From contig JANFOG010000001.1 in NCBI GenBank assembly GCA_024336345.1, positions 1,860,001-1,924,000 of the forward strand: a stretch of DNA of 64,000 nucleotides, in the 5' to 3' direction. A model generated the notes under the pieces. That model was not told where the DNA came from and searched no databases. It worked only from the letters and a program-made list of their open reading frames with translations. Shown here one piece after another: positions 10,416 to 21,552 of this stretch. Within the stretch, counting starts at the first letter, position 1. The number at the start of each line of letters is the position of its first letter. The translations under genes and the position numbers were made by a program. The DNA comes from Mariannaea sp. PMI_226. Taxonomy: Eukaryota > Ascomycota > Sordariomycetes > Hypocreales > Nectriaceae.

Positions 10416-11538
10416 ATGCCCCCACGCACAAACCCCATCTCCCTCCTAGCTTTTCGCCGCCCGCTCCAACAAAGATGTCTCTACTACTCCACGGCCACTG
10501 AGCCCCTCGTCCGTGTAACCAACCTCCCCGCCTCAAGCAGCGGACACATCCGTATCCTCGAGCTCAACCGCCCCTCGGCTCGCAACGCCATCTCAAAGGC
10601 CCTGCTCGAGAACCTGCGCAAAGAAGTCGACGCTGTCCACAGCCAGTACGGCCCCGATGGTGAGGAGCTCGCACCTGCTCGGCGCTTTGGTGGCGCGGCC
10701 GGCCTCGATGAGAAGGGCCCTACCCGCGCCGTGATCCTCGCCAGCTCCGTGGATTCATGCTTCTGTGCCGGCGCAGATCTCAAGGAACGACGGGGCTTCA
10801 CACAAGAAGAGTAAGTTTTTGTTTTACTTACTTCTCACTTTTCCAATTGGCCAAAATTCTCCGCACAATAGCTCCCTGTCTCCCTCTCCTTCTCCCTCTA
10901 CCATCATAATCCGCCTTGTCAACCTCTTTGGGATTTTGTTTAACAAGTCATATTTCATCAGAACTGCCGAGTTTTTGACCAACCTGCGCGGCACCTTCTC
11001 CTCGCTCGCTAGCCTCCCTGTCCCAACCATCTCCGCCATCTCCTCCGTCGCTCTAGGCGGCGGCCTTGAGCTCGCCCTTTCTACTCACTTCCGTGTTCTA
11101 TCCTCCAATGCTACTGTCGGGTTGCCGGAGACCCGTCTAGGCATCATTCCTGGTGCCGGCGGTACCCACCGTCTTCCCGCCCTCATCGGACTCTCCCGTG
11201 CTCGGGACTTGATTCTGACTGGTCGCCGGGTTGCTGCCCCCGAAGCCTACTTCCTGGGAATCGCGGACCGGTTGGTTGAGGTAGTACCCGAGGATGAACG
11301 CGCCGGATCCGATCTGCTCGCCCAGGCCCGGACAGCTGCGTTGAGCGAAGCCGTGAGATTGGCCCAAGAGATCTGCGAGGGTGGCCCCATCGGCGTCCGA
11401 GCGGCATTGCAGGCCGTGGCGTGGGCGAGAGAGGAGGTTGAAAATAAAATGTATGAGCGCGTAGTAAACACCGAGGACCGAGATGAGGCTCTGAAGGCTT
11501 TCCAAGAGAAGAGGAAGCCTGTATTCAAGGGCCGGTAA
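10416..11538 (+). CDS. Mitochondrial enoyl-CoA hydratase, 3-methylglutaconyl-CoA hydratase (AUH) type
   Basis: Exons 10416-10810 and 10962-11538 (GTAAGT donor, TCATCAG acceptor) give 323 residues. The N-terminus (AFRRPLQQRCLYYST) is a mitochondrial presequence. The crotonase fold follows: LNRPSARNAIS, the substrate-binding segment CAGADLKER (about 117-125), the oxyanion-hole stretch ALGGGLELAL (about 160-170) and LPETRLGIIPGAGGT (about 184-199). The PETRLGIIPGAGGT segment and the overall spacing resemble AUH-type enzymes, which hydrate 3-methylglutaconyl-CoA in leucine breakdown. Short-chain enoyl-CoA hydratases of beta-oxidation share most motifs, so the substrate is an inference. The protein ends with the usual crotonase C-terminal helices (EALKAFQEKRKPVFKGR). 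No peroxisomal C-terminal signal is present, in keeping with the mitochondrial leader. Confidence 0.9.
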
Positions 11539-12328
11539 ATTAGGAGCTCTAGTCAAAGCAAAATTATAAATTCAACGGATACCCATGAGCCGGTGTTATC
11601 AGTGGCTCCATAGCGTCGGTTTCAAACTTCAAGCTTCCAGGTTCTATCCATTCAATGTAATATCTTCTGTGTCATTGGTGTTTATGTTCAGAGATTACTG
11701 CTCTGATTTGATGAATGTACTCATGTTTTCGCCGAATGCTATCAAAAACCCATCGCTGTCGCCATGGCATACAAAAATCAACAAACGTGCAATTGGATGG
11801 TCCAGTTTTCATCCCTCTTCCCAAACAAGCCAATCAATACCGCACCGTCATCCAGCAAACTGCTACCTATATAATATATTGAGTCCAGCTACGATTCAAA
11901 ACAACGCTCTCGCTTTAGGTTCTTCTAACCCTTGCCCGACTCATACGCGGTATCTCCTCTGGTTGATCCACAAAATGGACGCGCTTCTGTAGTTTTTTTC
12001 TTGTGCAATGCGCAATTGCTTCAGGGCTGCGCCGTTTGAGACGTTGAAGCGGCCTTCGAGACCTCTTCTCGATTTGGCTCGGTAAGGTGGAACTATCGAT
12101 CTGCCGCTGGCGCTTGAATTCGTCCTGTTCAACGGCTTGTTGCACATTGCCTTGGAGATTTTGTTCAAATCTTGGGGCTGAGCCCTCCGTACTGGATCCT
12201 GATCGATATATTACCCGGGCTCCTGGACCTTTGTCTTGTCCAAGCAACCTCGGCACTACCCATCGACCCTGCGAAGTCAGTATGATATGTGCTGGTTCCA
12301 TCCAGCTCCCCGGCTGAGGAATCGATTC
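11539..12328. other. Convergent spacer holding an in-frame extension of the deubiquitinase
   Basis: The left part is 3' flank of the hydratase gene. On the minus strand, 12328-11918 is open for 137 codons in the same frame as the upstream deubiquitinase, separated from it only by the TAG at 12331-12329 and ending at a stop at 11917-11915. It is treated as 3' flank here; see the findings. Confidence 0.5.
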
Positions 12329-15300
12329 CTATTCCATGGCTTGCTCCCTGTAAGGCGGCAATACGTCTTCCTCCTCTACCGCTTCTGGCACCGGGGATGG
12401 CCCTTTGGCAGAAGTCTGGACTTCTCCGTCCTCAACCGATTCAGGTGACTCCCCAGCCTCCGGGGGAGGTGTTGGGACATGCCGTTTGGGTACGTTCACG
12501 TACTCGTCCTTGTCGCTGTCTCGAACGTAGCAAAGGAAATACGGTTCTCCGCTTGTGCTTAGCGATGATAGCACCTCATCCGTGTTCTTGTTCGTCTCCA
12601 CGTTTGAGTCGTTGTACTTTCGCCAGACTTTTTGCTCAAAATCGTGGATCCAAACCCAATAATGGCCAGACATGAGATGACCACGATGACAAATTACCGC
12701 GTGGAGACGGTAAGGAACGTTTTTGAGGTCAGAAAAATACTCGCTCAGATCCTTCTCTCTCTGTTGTAGTTCGCCTTCCATCATGTCTCTGACCTCAGCG
12801 TCCACCACATCGGCCCCCTCCGGTTTAGCCAAGAGTTCAACCATTGGCGCTTCTTTGGTTGGGGCATCAACCCAAAGGAAATCGTCCTCAACAGGACCGT
12901 CAAAGTCCCAACGCTCTTCCGTATCAGAAGCATCCGGATCTCGGGTTTGAATTCCGTTAGAAGTTGCCGGTCCGTCATCTTCTACAGGGTTGTAGCTATT
13001 GAGGAAGTTTTCGAAAACTGAAGGGTTGCTCTCCAGCTTGGCCTTTTGTGATTTGATATCGGCCGCCCGATTTGCAATCATCCAGCTCTCGACTCGCTGC
13101 CGGAATTCAGGAGAATCGTGCGGTGCATCCATGTATCGATCCAGATACAATGTTTCTGGAATAACAACTGGGTTCCCATTCTTGCTGCCCATGGACTGAG
13201 AGCGTTGGATAAGTACATGTAGCACAGGAGGCAATGTCTTGATGGCTGTGTAGCGAGACAGCTTGCTTTCCTCAATAATTTGCTGGTCGAAGTTACGGCC
13301 GAGGGCTTCATATAGAGAACATGGCCCTTCAGGGGCAGGAAACGCCGTGATTGATCGATCAAAACTGATCTCTTGCTGATAATTCTTTTCATCAAACTTC
13401 TTTGTGTAGTTGACGGTTGTGACAAAGAAAGTTTCCATAATCTTTTCCAACTGAATACCAGTAGAGCCATCAGTCGAGGTTGGACGGATCGCTGCCTGTA
13501 GGCGATTGAGAATGCTTCCCATAACCTCTTCAACATCTTGCTGATCTGTTCCAGAAGATCTCTTCTGGTGCTCAAGCGCAGTCAGAACCTTTTGATCAAC
13601 CGTTTGCGTATCATCAACATCCACCATTTTCGCATCGAGAGTTTGCTCTGGGATACGCTCGGTCTGATTGGAGTTCAGAGTTATCATCACCTCAGAGTCC
13701 TTAGATTCTGTTCCATAATTCTCAGGTGAAGCCTCAGGATCCTCTACCTCGATCACTGAGTCAATAACTTGAGCGTCGGTCGAAGCAGACGATTCCTCAA
13801 CCTTCTCATACGAGCGGTCCGAATCTTCGTCTGGTGCATCAACCAAAGTCCGTGAGCTTCCAGTACTCGCGGTCTCAAGCGTGTCTGGAAACGTGACCTC
13901 GGATGCATCAACCATTTCAATATCTTCAAGAGGGTTTTTTGGTGGCGCAGGAGAAGGGCGAGCGGGCAGTGGCGGGGGTTTGGGTGCTGCGGATGATTCC
14001 GTTGTCTGCTTTGGATCTTTTAGCAGCGTATGCGTGGATAATAGAACAGCATTGGCTAGTCGTTGGGAAGGCCTAGTTGCAACTTTGTCAGAAGTTTGCA
14101 GGTTGGCAAACAAATCGGAAAGCTCCTGGGCAACTATTCCATGTCAGGAAGAATCATAAACAGTCGGATATGGGGTACATACAGGCTTGTGCAACAACAG
14201 CCTCGCCACGATCCATTTGCATCTTGTTTCCACCGAGCAAACGTGCCTTGATACTCTCATCATTTAGGTCTAGCTTGAAGGATTCATAGTTGAGAGCAAT
14301 CTCTCGAACCGGTTTGACAGTGAATAGGTACTGCAAAAGGCTGTTGAGATAACATGTGTTTCCAATGTTCTCCAGTCCAACCGGGAGCTCATAATTTACA
14401 CTTCGAGATATATGTGACGAAGAGCCGGCATTACCATCAGGAATAGGTATGCCGTTTTGTTGGCGCATCTCATTAATGGTCCATTTCAGATCCGTCGCGT
14501 TAGTATGATCTGCGATGGCTTCCATTGCGTCGAGATATGTTATTTTTGCCTCTTTGCTCTTGCTTGACTCAACCTGGGATGGCCTTTAGTTGAAGAAATT
14601 AGAAAGGAAGTGCACTGCATCTCACCTTGGCTTTCGCCGCATCCAGTGCGTCTGGACCAAAGCCACTTGAGCCAACAAGGCCAAGAACAACCTTGCTGGT
14701 ACCAAGCGACATCTTTGCCTCAGTCTCCATTAACAGAGTCGCTTGATACGTCTCGTCTGTCGCAGCTTGTGCGATCAGTTGGAGCATCGATCTCGCAGTT
14801 GTTGCAGCGTCTGGGTCTTTAGCTAGCTTCTGTCTGAAAGCTTGAACCAGGGCATCTGCTTTATAGTTGTTTGGAGGTTGAAGACCGAGGAAAGTCAACG
14901 CTTGCGAGACGATACCGTCGTCATCGCCACTGCTCTGTCGTTGCAGTTGACTCTCGAATACGGAGGACTGGGTCATGGCATAATCGGACAACTGTTCATC
15001 GTTTAAATCATTTGCAATACCGACTAGGGCTTCGATCAACTCTCTACGTTTGTTTGGTAGCAAGTCCCATTGTCGTTTATACGCATTAACCACGATTTCT
15101 TTCTGCTGATTAGGCAGAACACCAAGAAGTTTGTAGCGTTGAATGTTGACCAGCGCATTGTCTTGGAGGTTCGGAACCTCTGTACATTTTAGCTGCTGAT
15201 AGATATGGGGGTGGAAAAATTGAGCAGTATTTTGTTGCTTGTGAATAAGACATTCGATTTCAGATCTGACGTCCTCCAAGTAAGCACGGTAAGTGTTGAG

Positions 15301-16316
15301 CTCGGTCGTCCCGTTTGGTCCCCCAGGAGGGGCTGGAGCTGAGGGGGTAAAGCAACCTTCATCAACTCCATTGATGGTGTTGAAGGTTTCTGTCCATTCC
15401 AAACCTTGAAAGATAGAATGGCAGCGTTGGCCGAATAGAACTGCAAATCGCTTATTCCTCTTGGAGATGCTCCTGACATTCTCGTGGTCGGAAACCTCAA
15501 GGATGTTTTTTAAGTAAGTGTTCAAATTCATGGGAGCCTGGCCTGCCCAATCATCTGTCGCCGCCTCGTATCGTTCAGGATCGTCCGCCTTAGCAGCATG
15601 AAGGATTTCTAGGATAGTCTCGCGATCTTGCAGAAGGTTGATCCACTCAACTGGCATGCGAGGTTTTGATACCTCCAATGTGAGCTGAAAGGTGCAGGGA
15701 GGTGCTGAACAGATGAACCTTTCCCTCGCCAATAGGGGATAATATTTTGAAGATTCTGCGTTGACATTGATTTCTGAATCCGACCCCACCCAGACAAGAT
15801 GATGCCAAGGGAACTGAGCATCTCGCAAAGGCCATTTGGGTTCGTTGTGGTTATGGTCACAGAGACCTCCCAAAAGTGTGTCGTCCCAAGTAGTCCTGAT
15901 TACAAAATGGAAGTGGCAATCGAGGCAGACTGTGGAGGCTTCCCAGATCGACGATGAGCTGAACGATTGATTGCCACAGATCACCAAGCGGTGCGGATGC
16001 TGCCAGGCAAATGGGACGTCAAGCTTTGCCCTTTGAGCACGTTCAAACAGATCACAGGTAGTAAAATCATTGTTGATTAGCTCGTAAACCCAGCGAGACG
16101 GGTGGCATCCTGGAGAAGAGTCTAGTTAGCTAAGGAATAATATGTTGGTCAGTACACTGAGGGGATCGTGCCTGGTATTTCCCTGCCAGGAGCTAGTTGT
16201 AGCTTTAACGGTGTCATATTGTGAGGGACAAACTCTCCAGAACTTGTACCCGGCAGTGCCGTGTAGGCGCTGCCATCCAGGTCATCCTGTGACCTGAGAT
16301 CGTAGCGCTTGGACAT
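12329..16316 (-). CDS. UBP2: Ubiquitin C-terminal hydrolase, Ubp2 type
   Basis: Four minus-strand exons (16316-16250, 16109-14626, 14573-14183, 14133-12329) give about 1,248 residues, close to yeast Ubp2. The Cys box GLENIGNTCYLNSLLQYL places the nucleophile near C591. The His box (GHLMSGHYWVWI, H1138) and YNDSNVE lie near the C-terminus. The roughly 540-residue gap between the boxes, holding acidic and low-complexity inserts, and the long N-terminal region are Ubp2-like. Ubp2 removes Lys63-linked ubiquitin chains and counteracts the HECT ligase Rsp5. A C-terminal LPPY (1239-1242) is a candidate WW-domain ligand for an Rsp5-like ligase. The last three exons are firm. The first intron is uncertain: its donor (GTACAA, 16249) was chosen only because it restores phase. 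The gene is divergent from the Sam35-like gene. Confidence 0.92.
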
Positions 16317-17581
16317 GTTGGAGCGTGGCTTTCGGTTCGCAAGCAGTCTATGGATTCGGGATGCAAGATAATGGGGCTGAACAAGAAGGGAATGATGAGG
16401 AGCTTGTAGAAGTTGTGTCTGGCTTGGTGGGGGTGCCGAGGCAAGGTTTCAACACTTGGTACTGGCGGTATATTAAGATATGGTCGTTATCGTTTGTGAG
16501 TAGCTGTTCGAAACATCGATTGGGTATGAATCATGCGGATAGTTGATAATTTGAATCGCTGCTTCAAGGTGTTAAAGCGGTTTGGGTGGGCGACTAGTCG
16601 AAGCTGTGGGCGTTCTCGATGGTTGGGTCGAGGGGCTGTCGCAGGCGAATGTTCATCTGATCATAATTCTTGCTGCGAAAGTGATGATTGGCAGCGACGG
16701 GTTAAGTGACAAGGCAGCCGTGTAACTGTCAAGGAGCCAGGCAGCCTAGAAGTGATGTTGACGTGGACGGTAGTGGCGATTTCAAGCGCTGGCTGACGCA
16801 GCTTTGGTGATGACAGAGCTCAGGTAGCTTCCTCCCGCACTTTCCATAGTATCTAGCCTCGAAGTGGTCTGTACCCTGTCGTGATGCGGGCTGCCAGTGT
16901 GGGCCCGGCACGTCAGGCGGGAGCTTGCGTACTGACAAAGTACGTACCTTGTACAGAGTATTCTATAGGCTATCCTGAAGGCAAAGACATGGCTTAGTCA
17001 TCCACCTGGCTTTCGCTTCATCGAGTTTAAGAGCCAACTTCCCATCACTACGCATTCAACATTAAACTACCAAGTGCCATACAGACAACGAAGAGCAAAG
17101 TGAGCTGCTCTTTTACCCGGGTTAGGTTTCAATAAAGATGAACTTTATTCTACGGCAAAGCTATAGACGCTTCGTCCAATGTTGATTCAAGTGACCCAAA
17201 ACTTCTAATCACAATCTTACATGTTATCAAGTCGCCGATGTTATTGAGGCACAGTGGGAACTCACCATAGCCCATTTATATAGATTACGCGTGAACTACA
17301 TCTACCAATTGGTTGTTAGACACGGGGCATCAGCAGTCTGCACTTACACATATGAAAGCATCCTCATCCCCATGAGCTCCAGAATCACACCGCCTTTCCT
17401 ATATAGGACTAGCGGTATCGAAACCCTGCGATCCTGGACCTCAGGCTGGCCGCATCATAAGTTGGAAGAAGAATGCCTCCACACATAGCTTCATAGCCGT
17501 CCTGCTCAGGCTCTTTGCTTCCAATCGCCCAAGCTCCGGCGGGCACACTCCAATAACCTCATCCGATACCTTTTCTACGCA
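16317..17581. other. Divergent promoter region between UBP2-like and SAM35-like genes
   Basis: A 1.26-kb head-to-head spacer. No gene is supported. A TATATAGATTACG stretch lies near 17277. Nothing else distinctive is seen. Confidence 0.55.
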
Positions 17582-18582
17582 ATGGCAATGGCCACTTCCG
17601 ACGCAAAACCTGGCTGGTTCGCTGTGCCCGCTCCCGTCCGTAACCTCTTTGATCGATTTCCCCTCCATGTCTACGCCTCAGAACCTCTTCCCGCCCGTGC
17701 TCCGGCTTCAACCCGCGCTCGTCCGACACTGTATGTTTTCGTCGCTGACCAAGATGCCCCCAATGGTCGACCGAGCTTCAATCCCTCGTGCCTAAAGTGG
17801 CAGGTAAGGCGATTCCAAATAAGTGCTCAAGTTGACCAAATATTCATAACTTGTGATAGACCTTTCTGAGGATCGCTGGCGTCGACGTTGACCTCGTTCC
17901 TTCAAACAACCACGCCTCGCCTTCCGGCGCTCTGCCATTTCTACTACCTCCCTCATCGCCTACATCAAAAACACCCTCTACTGCTCTCACTGGCGGCAGA
18001 ATCTATAAGTACGCCTGTCAACATGCCACCAACGAGCTTTCGGATATCTCTTCCCCACGCCTCCAAGCGTACAAAGCTCTCCTAATACAAAATATCCGGC
18101 CGGCTTGGGTAAGTTCTACCCACACTCATATCACTTCAATTGGACTTTAGGCACATAAATTGACGGACATCCAGTTGCACGCTCTCTACCTTATTCCAGA
18201 AAACTCGCCGCTTCTTACAAAGCTCTACCTTCCATCATCATTATTCCTCCGTGCACCTCTCCACCACACACTCCACGCGGCTGCGACGTCTGAAATACTA
18301 AAAACAACTCGCCACGCTCACATATCTCCTCAAAAACTCTACGCCGACGCCACAACCGCATTACACGCTCTCTCGGCCCTCCTAGGCAACGATGACTGGT
18401 TCTTTCAGGCTCCAGGCCCAAGCCTTTTTGATGCAGATGTATTTTCCTACACCTACCTTATTCTCGATGGCACGCTACCATGGCAAGATGCTACTCTAAC
18501 TGGATGTCTGGATGGGTTAGAGAATTTGAAAAGGCATCGCGAAAGGCTGTATGAAAGATGCTGGGGCGAGAAAAACGAATAG
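17582..18582 (+). CDS. Mitochondrial outer-membrane SAM complex subunit, Sam35/metaxin-like
   Basis: Exons 17582-17803, 17860-18108 and 18151-18582 are all in phase 0 and encode 300 residues. Introns are short (56 and 42 bp). The N-terminal part has FDRFPLHVYASEPLP, then the thioredoxin-like segment FNPSCLKWQ-TFLRIAGVDVDLVPS and NNHASPSGALPFLLPP. This matches the glutathione-transferase-like N-domain of fungal Sam35/Tom37-family (metaxin) proteins. The C-terminal half is helical (WFFQAPGPSLFDADVFSYTYLIL), like the GST C-domain of metaxins. Sam35 sits on the cytosolic face of the outer membrane and recognises the beta-signal of barrel precursors for the SAM/TOB complex. No cleavable presequence is seen. 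Sam37 is the main alternative; the call of Sam35 rests on recalled similarity. A second ATG at 17588 could also serve. Confidence 0.8.
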
Positions 18583-19224
18583 GGCAAAAAGTGTCCAATG
18601 TATAAGTAAGCACAATGTACAAAAATCCTTGTAACCTAAACTTAAGTAGTGGTAGAAAGTGTATTCATCTCTAGGACGCATGAAGGTGGGAAATGAAATC
18701 ATGGGATAGATGGACCAACTCTACTAATATATGGCGGGCAAAAGGCCTCCAAGGCCATCAACGAGCAATGAAAGAACCATCAAGTTTTTTGCTCTTTTTC
18801 AAAATTGATTATGTCTCGTAATCAGGACCTAACTCTGCTCTATGCGGTAGGCCTACAAATAATCCATCCTCCCGACTCCCAACCCCAGGCCGATTAGCCA
18901 TGTCTATAAAAGTGCTGTTTCCTCCCCAGTACGGTTGAACGATGGGGCTTACAGCGCAGCATGTCCAGGAAAACAAAGAAAAATACTGTAATAAATAAAT
19001 TAAATGCAGCAAGACTAAGTGAATGCGAGAGAGGAGATGGCAGCGGGAAAATGAAGTTAACGCTTACAGGCCATCAATGTGCGGGAGAGAGGCGCCTGAG
19101 TTGAGGACGAGTACCAGTAAAAAATGAACTTAGCCTGCCAAACGCCGAGGTATGATCCCAACCCATCAGATAATATATAAAACACTTGAAAGGGGGAAAG
19201 CTAGGAGGATTTGCCGCGAGATGG
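18583..19224. other. Convergent intergenic spacer
   Basis: 3' flanks of the Sam35-like (plus) and Gid1-like (minus) genes. AT-rich, with no gene or RNA seen. Confidence 0.6.
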
Positions 19225-21552
19225 CTAGATCTGGTTTGATCTAGGAATGCCTTCAAGGGCATCATCAACCGAGACAAAAGCCCCCTCACCACCATCCTGG
19301 CGAAGATCTTCGAGGAGAACACTGGTCTGGGCATAGAGTGTCTCCAGGGATGCGCGAGAAGATTTACCCAATGATACTATCCCGAGGTTAGACGACCGTG
19401 ACCTGCACCGTACATATTAGAATACTCACATAAGATGGCAGAGTTGAGCTCTTCCGCAACGGCAACGCGCTCTTTCCGGTCTAACAGGTGGCTGACCTGA
19501 GGCTCCTTTAGAGGGTTACGGTACGCCACCAGTGCCCAAATCTCATTCAGGGCATTGGAAATCTCCTTTCGCGGGTCGTTGGCGTATTCAGCCTGCAAAG
19601 TTTGTCCATACTCCAGCATGTCTCGTTCCAACTCATGTAGTTCCGCCAAAGTTTCATTGTCTACCGGGCCCCATGCAGGGTTTTCACTGCCATTCATGTC
19701 GACATCAATATCTCGACGCGCTGCATCTGTGCTAAACCCGTTACTGTTCTTAGAATCGTTTGCCATATTCAGCTGTGCAGCCTTTTGCACCATTTCGATA
19801 AATCGCCTGCATCGTAATCTGAAGTAGACATGCTCGTTGTCTTGGAGTACATGGGGGTAGTACGCGTTGGTGTATTTGAGAGCCCGGTCAATATCGCCTT
19901 CCAGAATTGCTCTTCGTATGCCTAAAAAAAAAAAGGTGAGCTTTGTGAGAAATGAGGTCCTAGGGGAGTGACTAACGTTGTCGGTTATTAGCGTCTTCAT
20001 CATCTCTGATGCTAATTCCAGCAACTTTCACATTAGGGTCAAGATTGAGAGCCTCCTTTTGCACTCTCATGTCTTCTGCAAAGGCTCGGGCAGTCTCGAC
20101 ATAGCCATCATGTTGGAGGAACTGAAGAACAAGAGCTTGTATGAGGTTTGTCTCATTCATCCCGCGAACCAGATTCGAGGTATCAGTTTCCTCAATACCC
20201 CTCTGCACCTTCTCACGCTCCTCCTAGATAAGCAGTCAGTGATAACTATCTTTCAATGAATGATAATCCAGTACATACACGCATCAGGTCGTCGATGTTG
20301 TACACAAATGGGGTCTGGCCAAAATTGGCACGAACGTACTCGCCAGGCTTCTTGAGGCTAATAGTAGGATATAGCTTTTCCTTTATGATATCATGAAACG
20401 CGGTTCCTGGGAAGAAGTGTCAGCGTGTCGTTTTGCGAGGATGTGGATATAGTATCGGGGGCTCACCGATTTTCACGCCATTTTTGGTAAAGAATGCAGA
20501 ATTATCTCGAAAGTTGACGCCACAGCCGATCACATCGTCCTTGTTGTAGCGGGGGCCGTAATGTCGTCCAATGTTCTGCCCCGTAAAGCATCGTCCATCG
20601 TCGCCATGATAACCCCAAGCCTCGGGTTCCCAGCCCACAGGTCGTGACAGCGCAGCTGCCTTTGTTGCAAATCCGATTCCTATTGTCGCACTGCTTGCTT
20701 GTTAGCATCTAGGTCATGGGTGACACTTTTTCAGGCCCTGGGACTGGGACAACACGGGTTCGCCTACTCTTCCCGCCTTGCCGACAAGATTTCAACCTCG
20801 AAGTAGTAGACACCACATTGGGGTGGCATGTAATGATCAGCGCGGATTGCGCACGCCTCATGCTCACGGTCATTATGGTTCTTCGGCCCAACATACTTGA
20901 CGCTGAGACCGTCAGTTTGAGTCTCGATTCCACCCCATTGATCATCTTTGCTCCATCTTGAAGGAAGAGGAGTTAGGGAATCGTCGTCATTGTTCAGAGG
21001 GGATCGCTCTATGACAGTGTGTGACAAGCCGCGGTGGGAGCCTGGGGGAAGAGGTTGTTGGCGGGGATTGAAAGTGGTCAGATTGTGGCCGAGACCGTTG
21101 GCCGATGATCGGGTTGATTCTCTCGCCTGGAGCTTGGACCTGTGAGCCTCCTCGAGCTTTTGGACGTAAGTAGAGCCTTCGAGATATGAGGGGACGAAAA
21201 AGGCCTCATCGTCATTTTGCATGGCGCCGTCGGCAGCTTCGGAGGTCATAAGCATATTGAAGGCTCTCGAAAAGGACGGTAAACCACCCCTCCAGGCGTG
21301 GGGGCCACCTCCAGACTCGGGACCCTCCATGGTGATCCCAAAGCCTTCAATATCCGCAGAGCCTCCGAATGTCAAATCGCCAGTCGAGTTGAAAACCGAT
21401 GTTCGAGCGGGATGTGTATAGAAGTTGGTTGACGCCCCAAGACCGCCGTATGGGGAGGAAAGGCGTGCTGAGTTGCGGGAAGAAGATGCTTGAGAAGTGG
21501 CGAACGAGGGGTCCTGTAAATCTGGCGAGTCGTTATGTAAAGGCCCGGACAT
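19225..21552 (-). CDS. GID1: GID/CTLH E3 ligase subunit Gid1 (Vid30/RanBPM): SPRY-LisH-CTLH-CRA
   Basis: Six minus-strand exons (21552-20768, 20690-20467, 20406-20279, 20223-19977, 19921-19430, 19376-19225) keep phase at every junction and give 675 residues. A disordered Ser/Pro-rich N-terminus (about 1-190) precedes a SPRY domain (about 200-380: CGVYYFEVEIL, TIGIGFATK, GWEPEAWGYHGDDGRCF, DVIGCGVNF, FFTKNGVKIG). LisH follows at about 400-430 (LIQALVLQFLQHDGYVETARAFAED), then CTLH (ILEGDIDRALKYTNAYYP) and a CRA helical tail. Gid1/RanBPM is the scaffold of the GID/CTLH ubiquitin ligase, which in yeast degrades gluconeogenic enzymes when glucose returns. The domain order is diagnostic. The first donor, GTAGGC, is unusual, but it is required to continue the SPRY domain. 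An in-frame ATG at 21609 would add 19 residues; 21552 is preferred because MSGPLHND begins a protein-like sequence. Confidence 0.93.
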
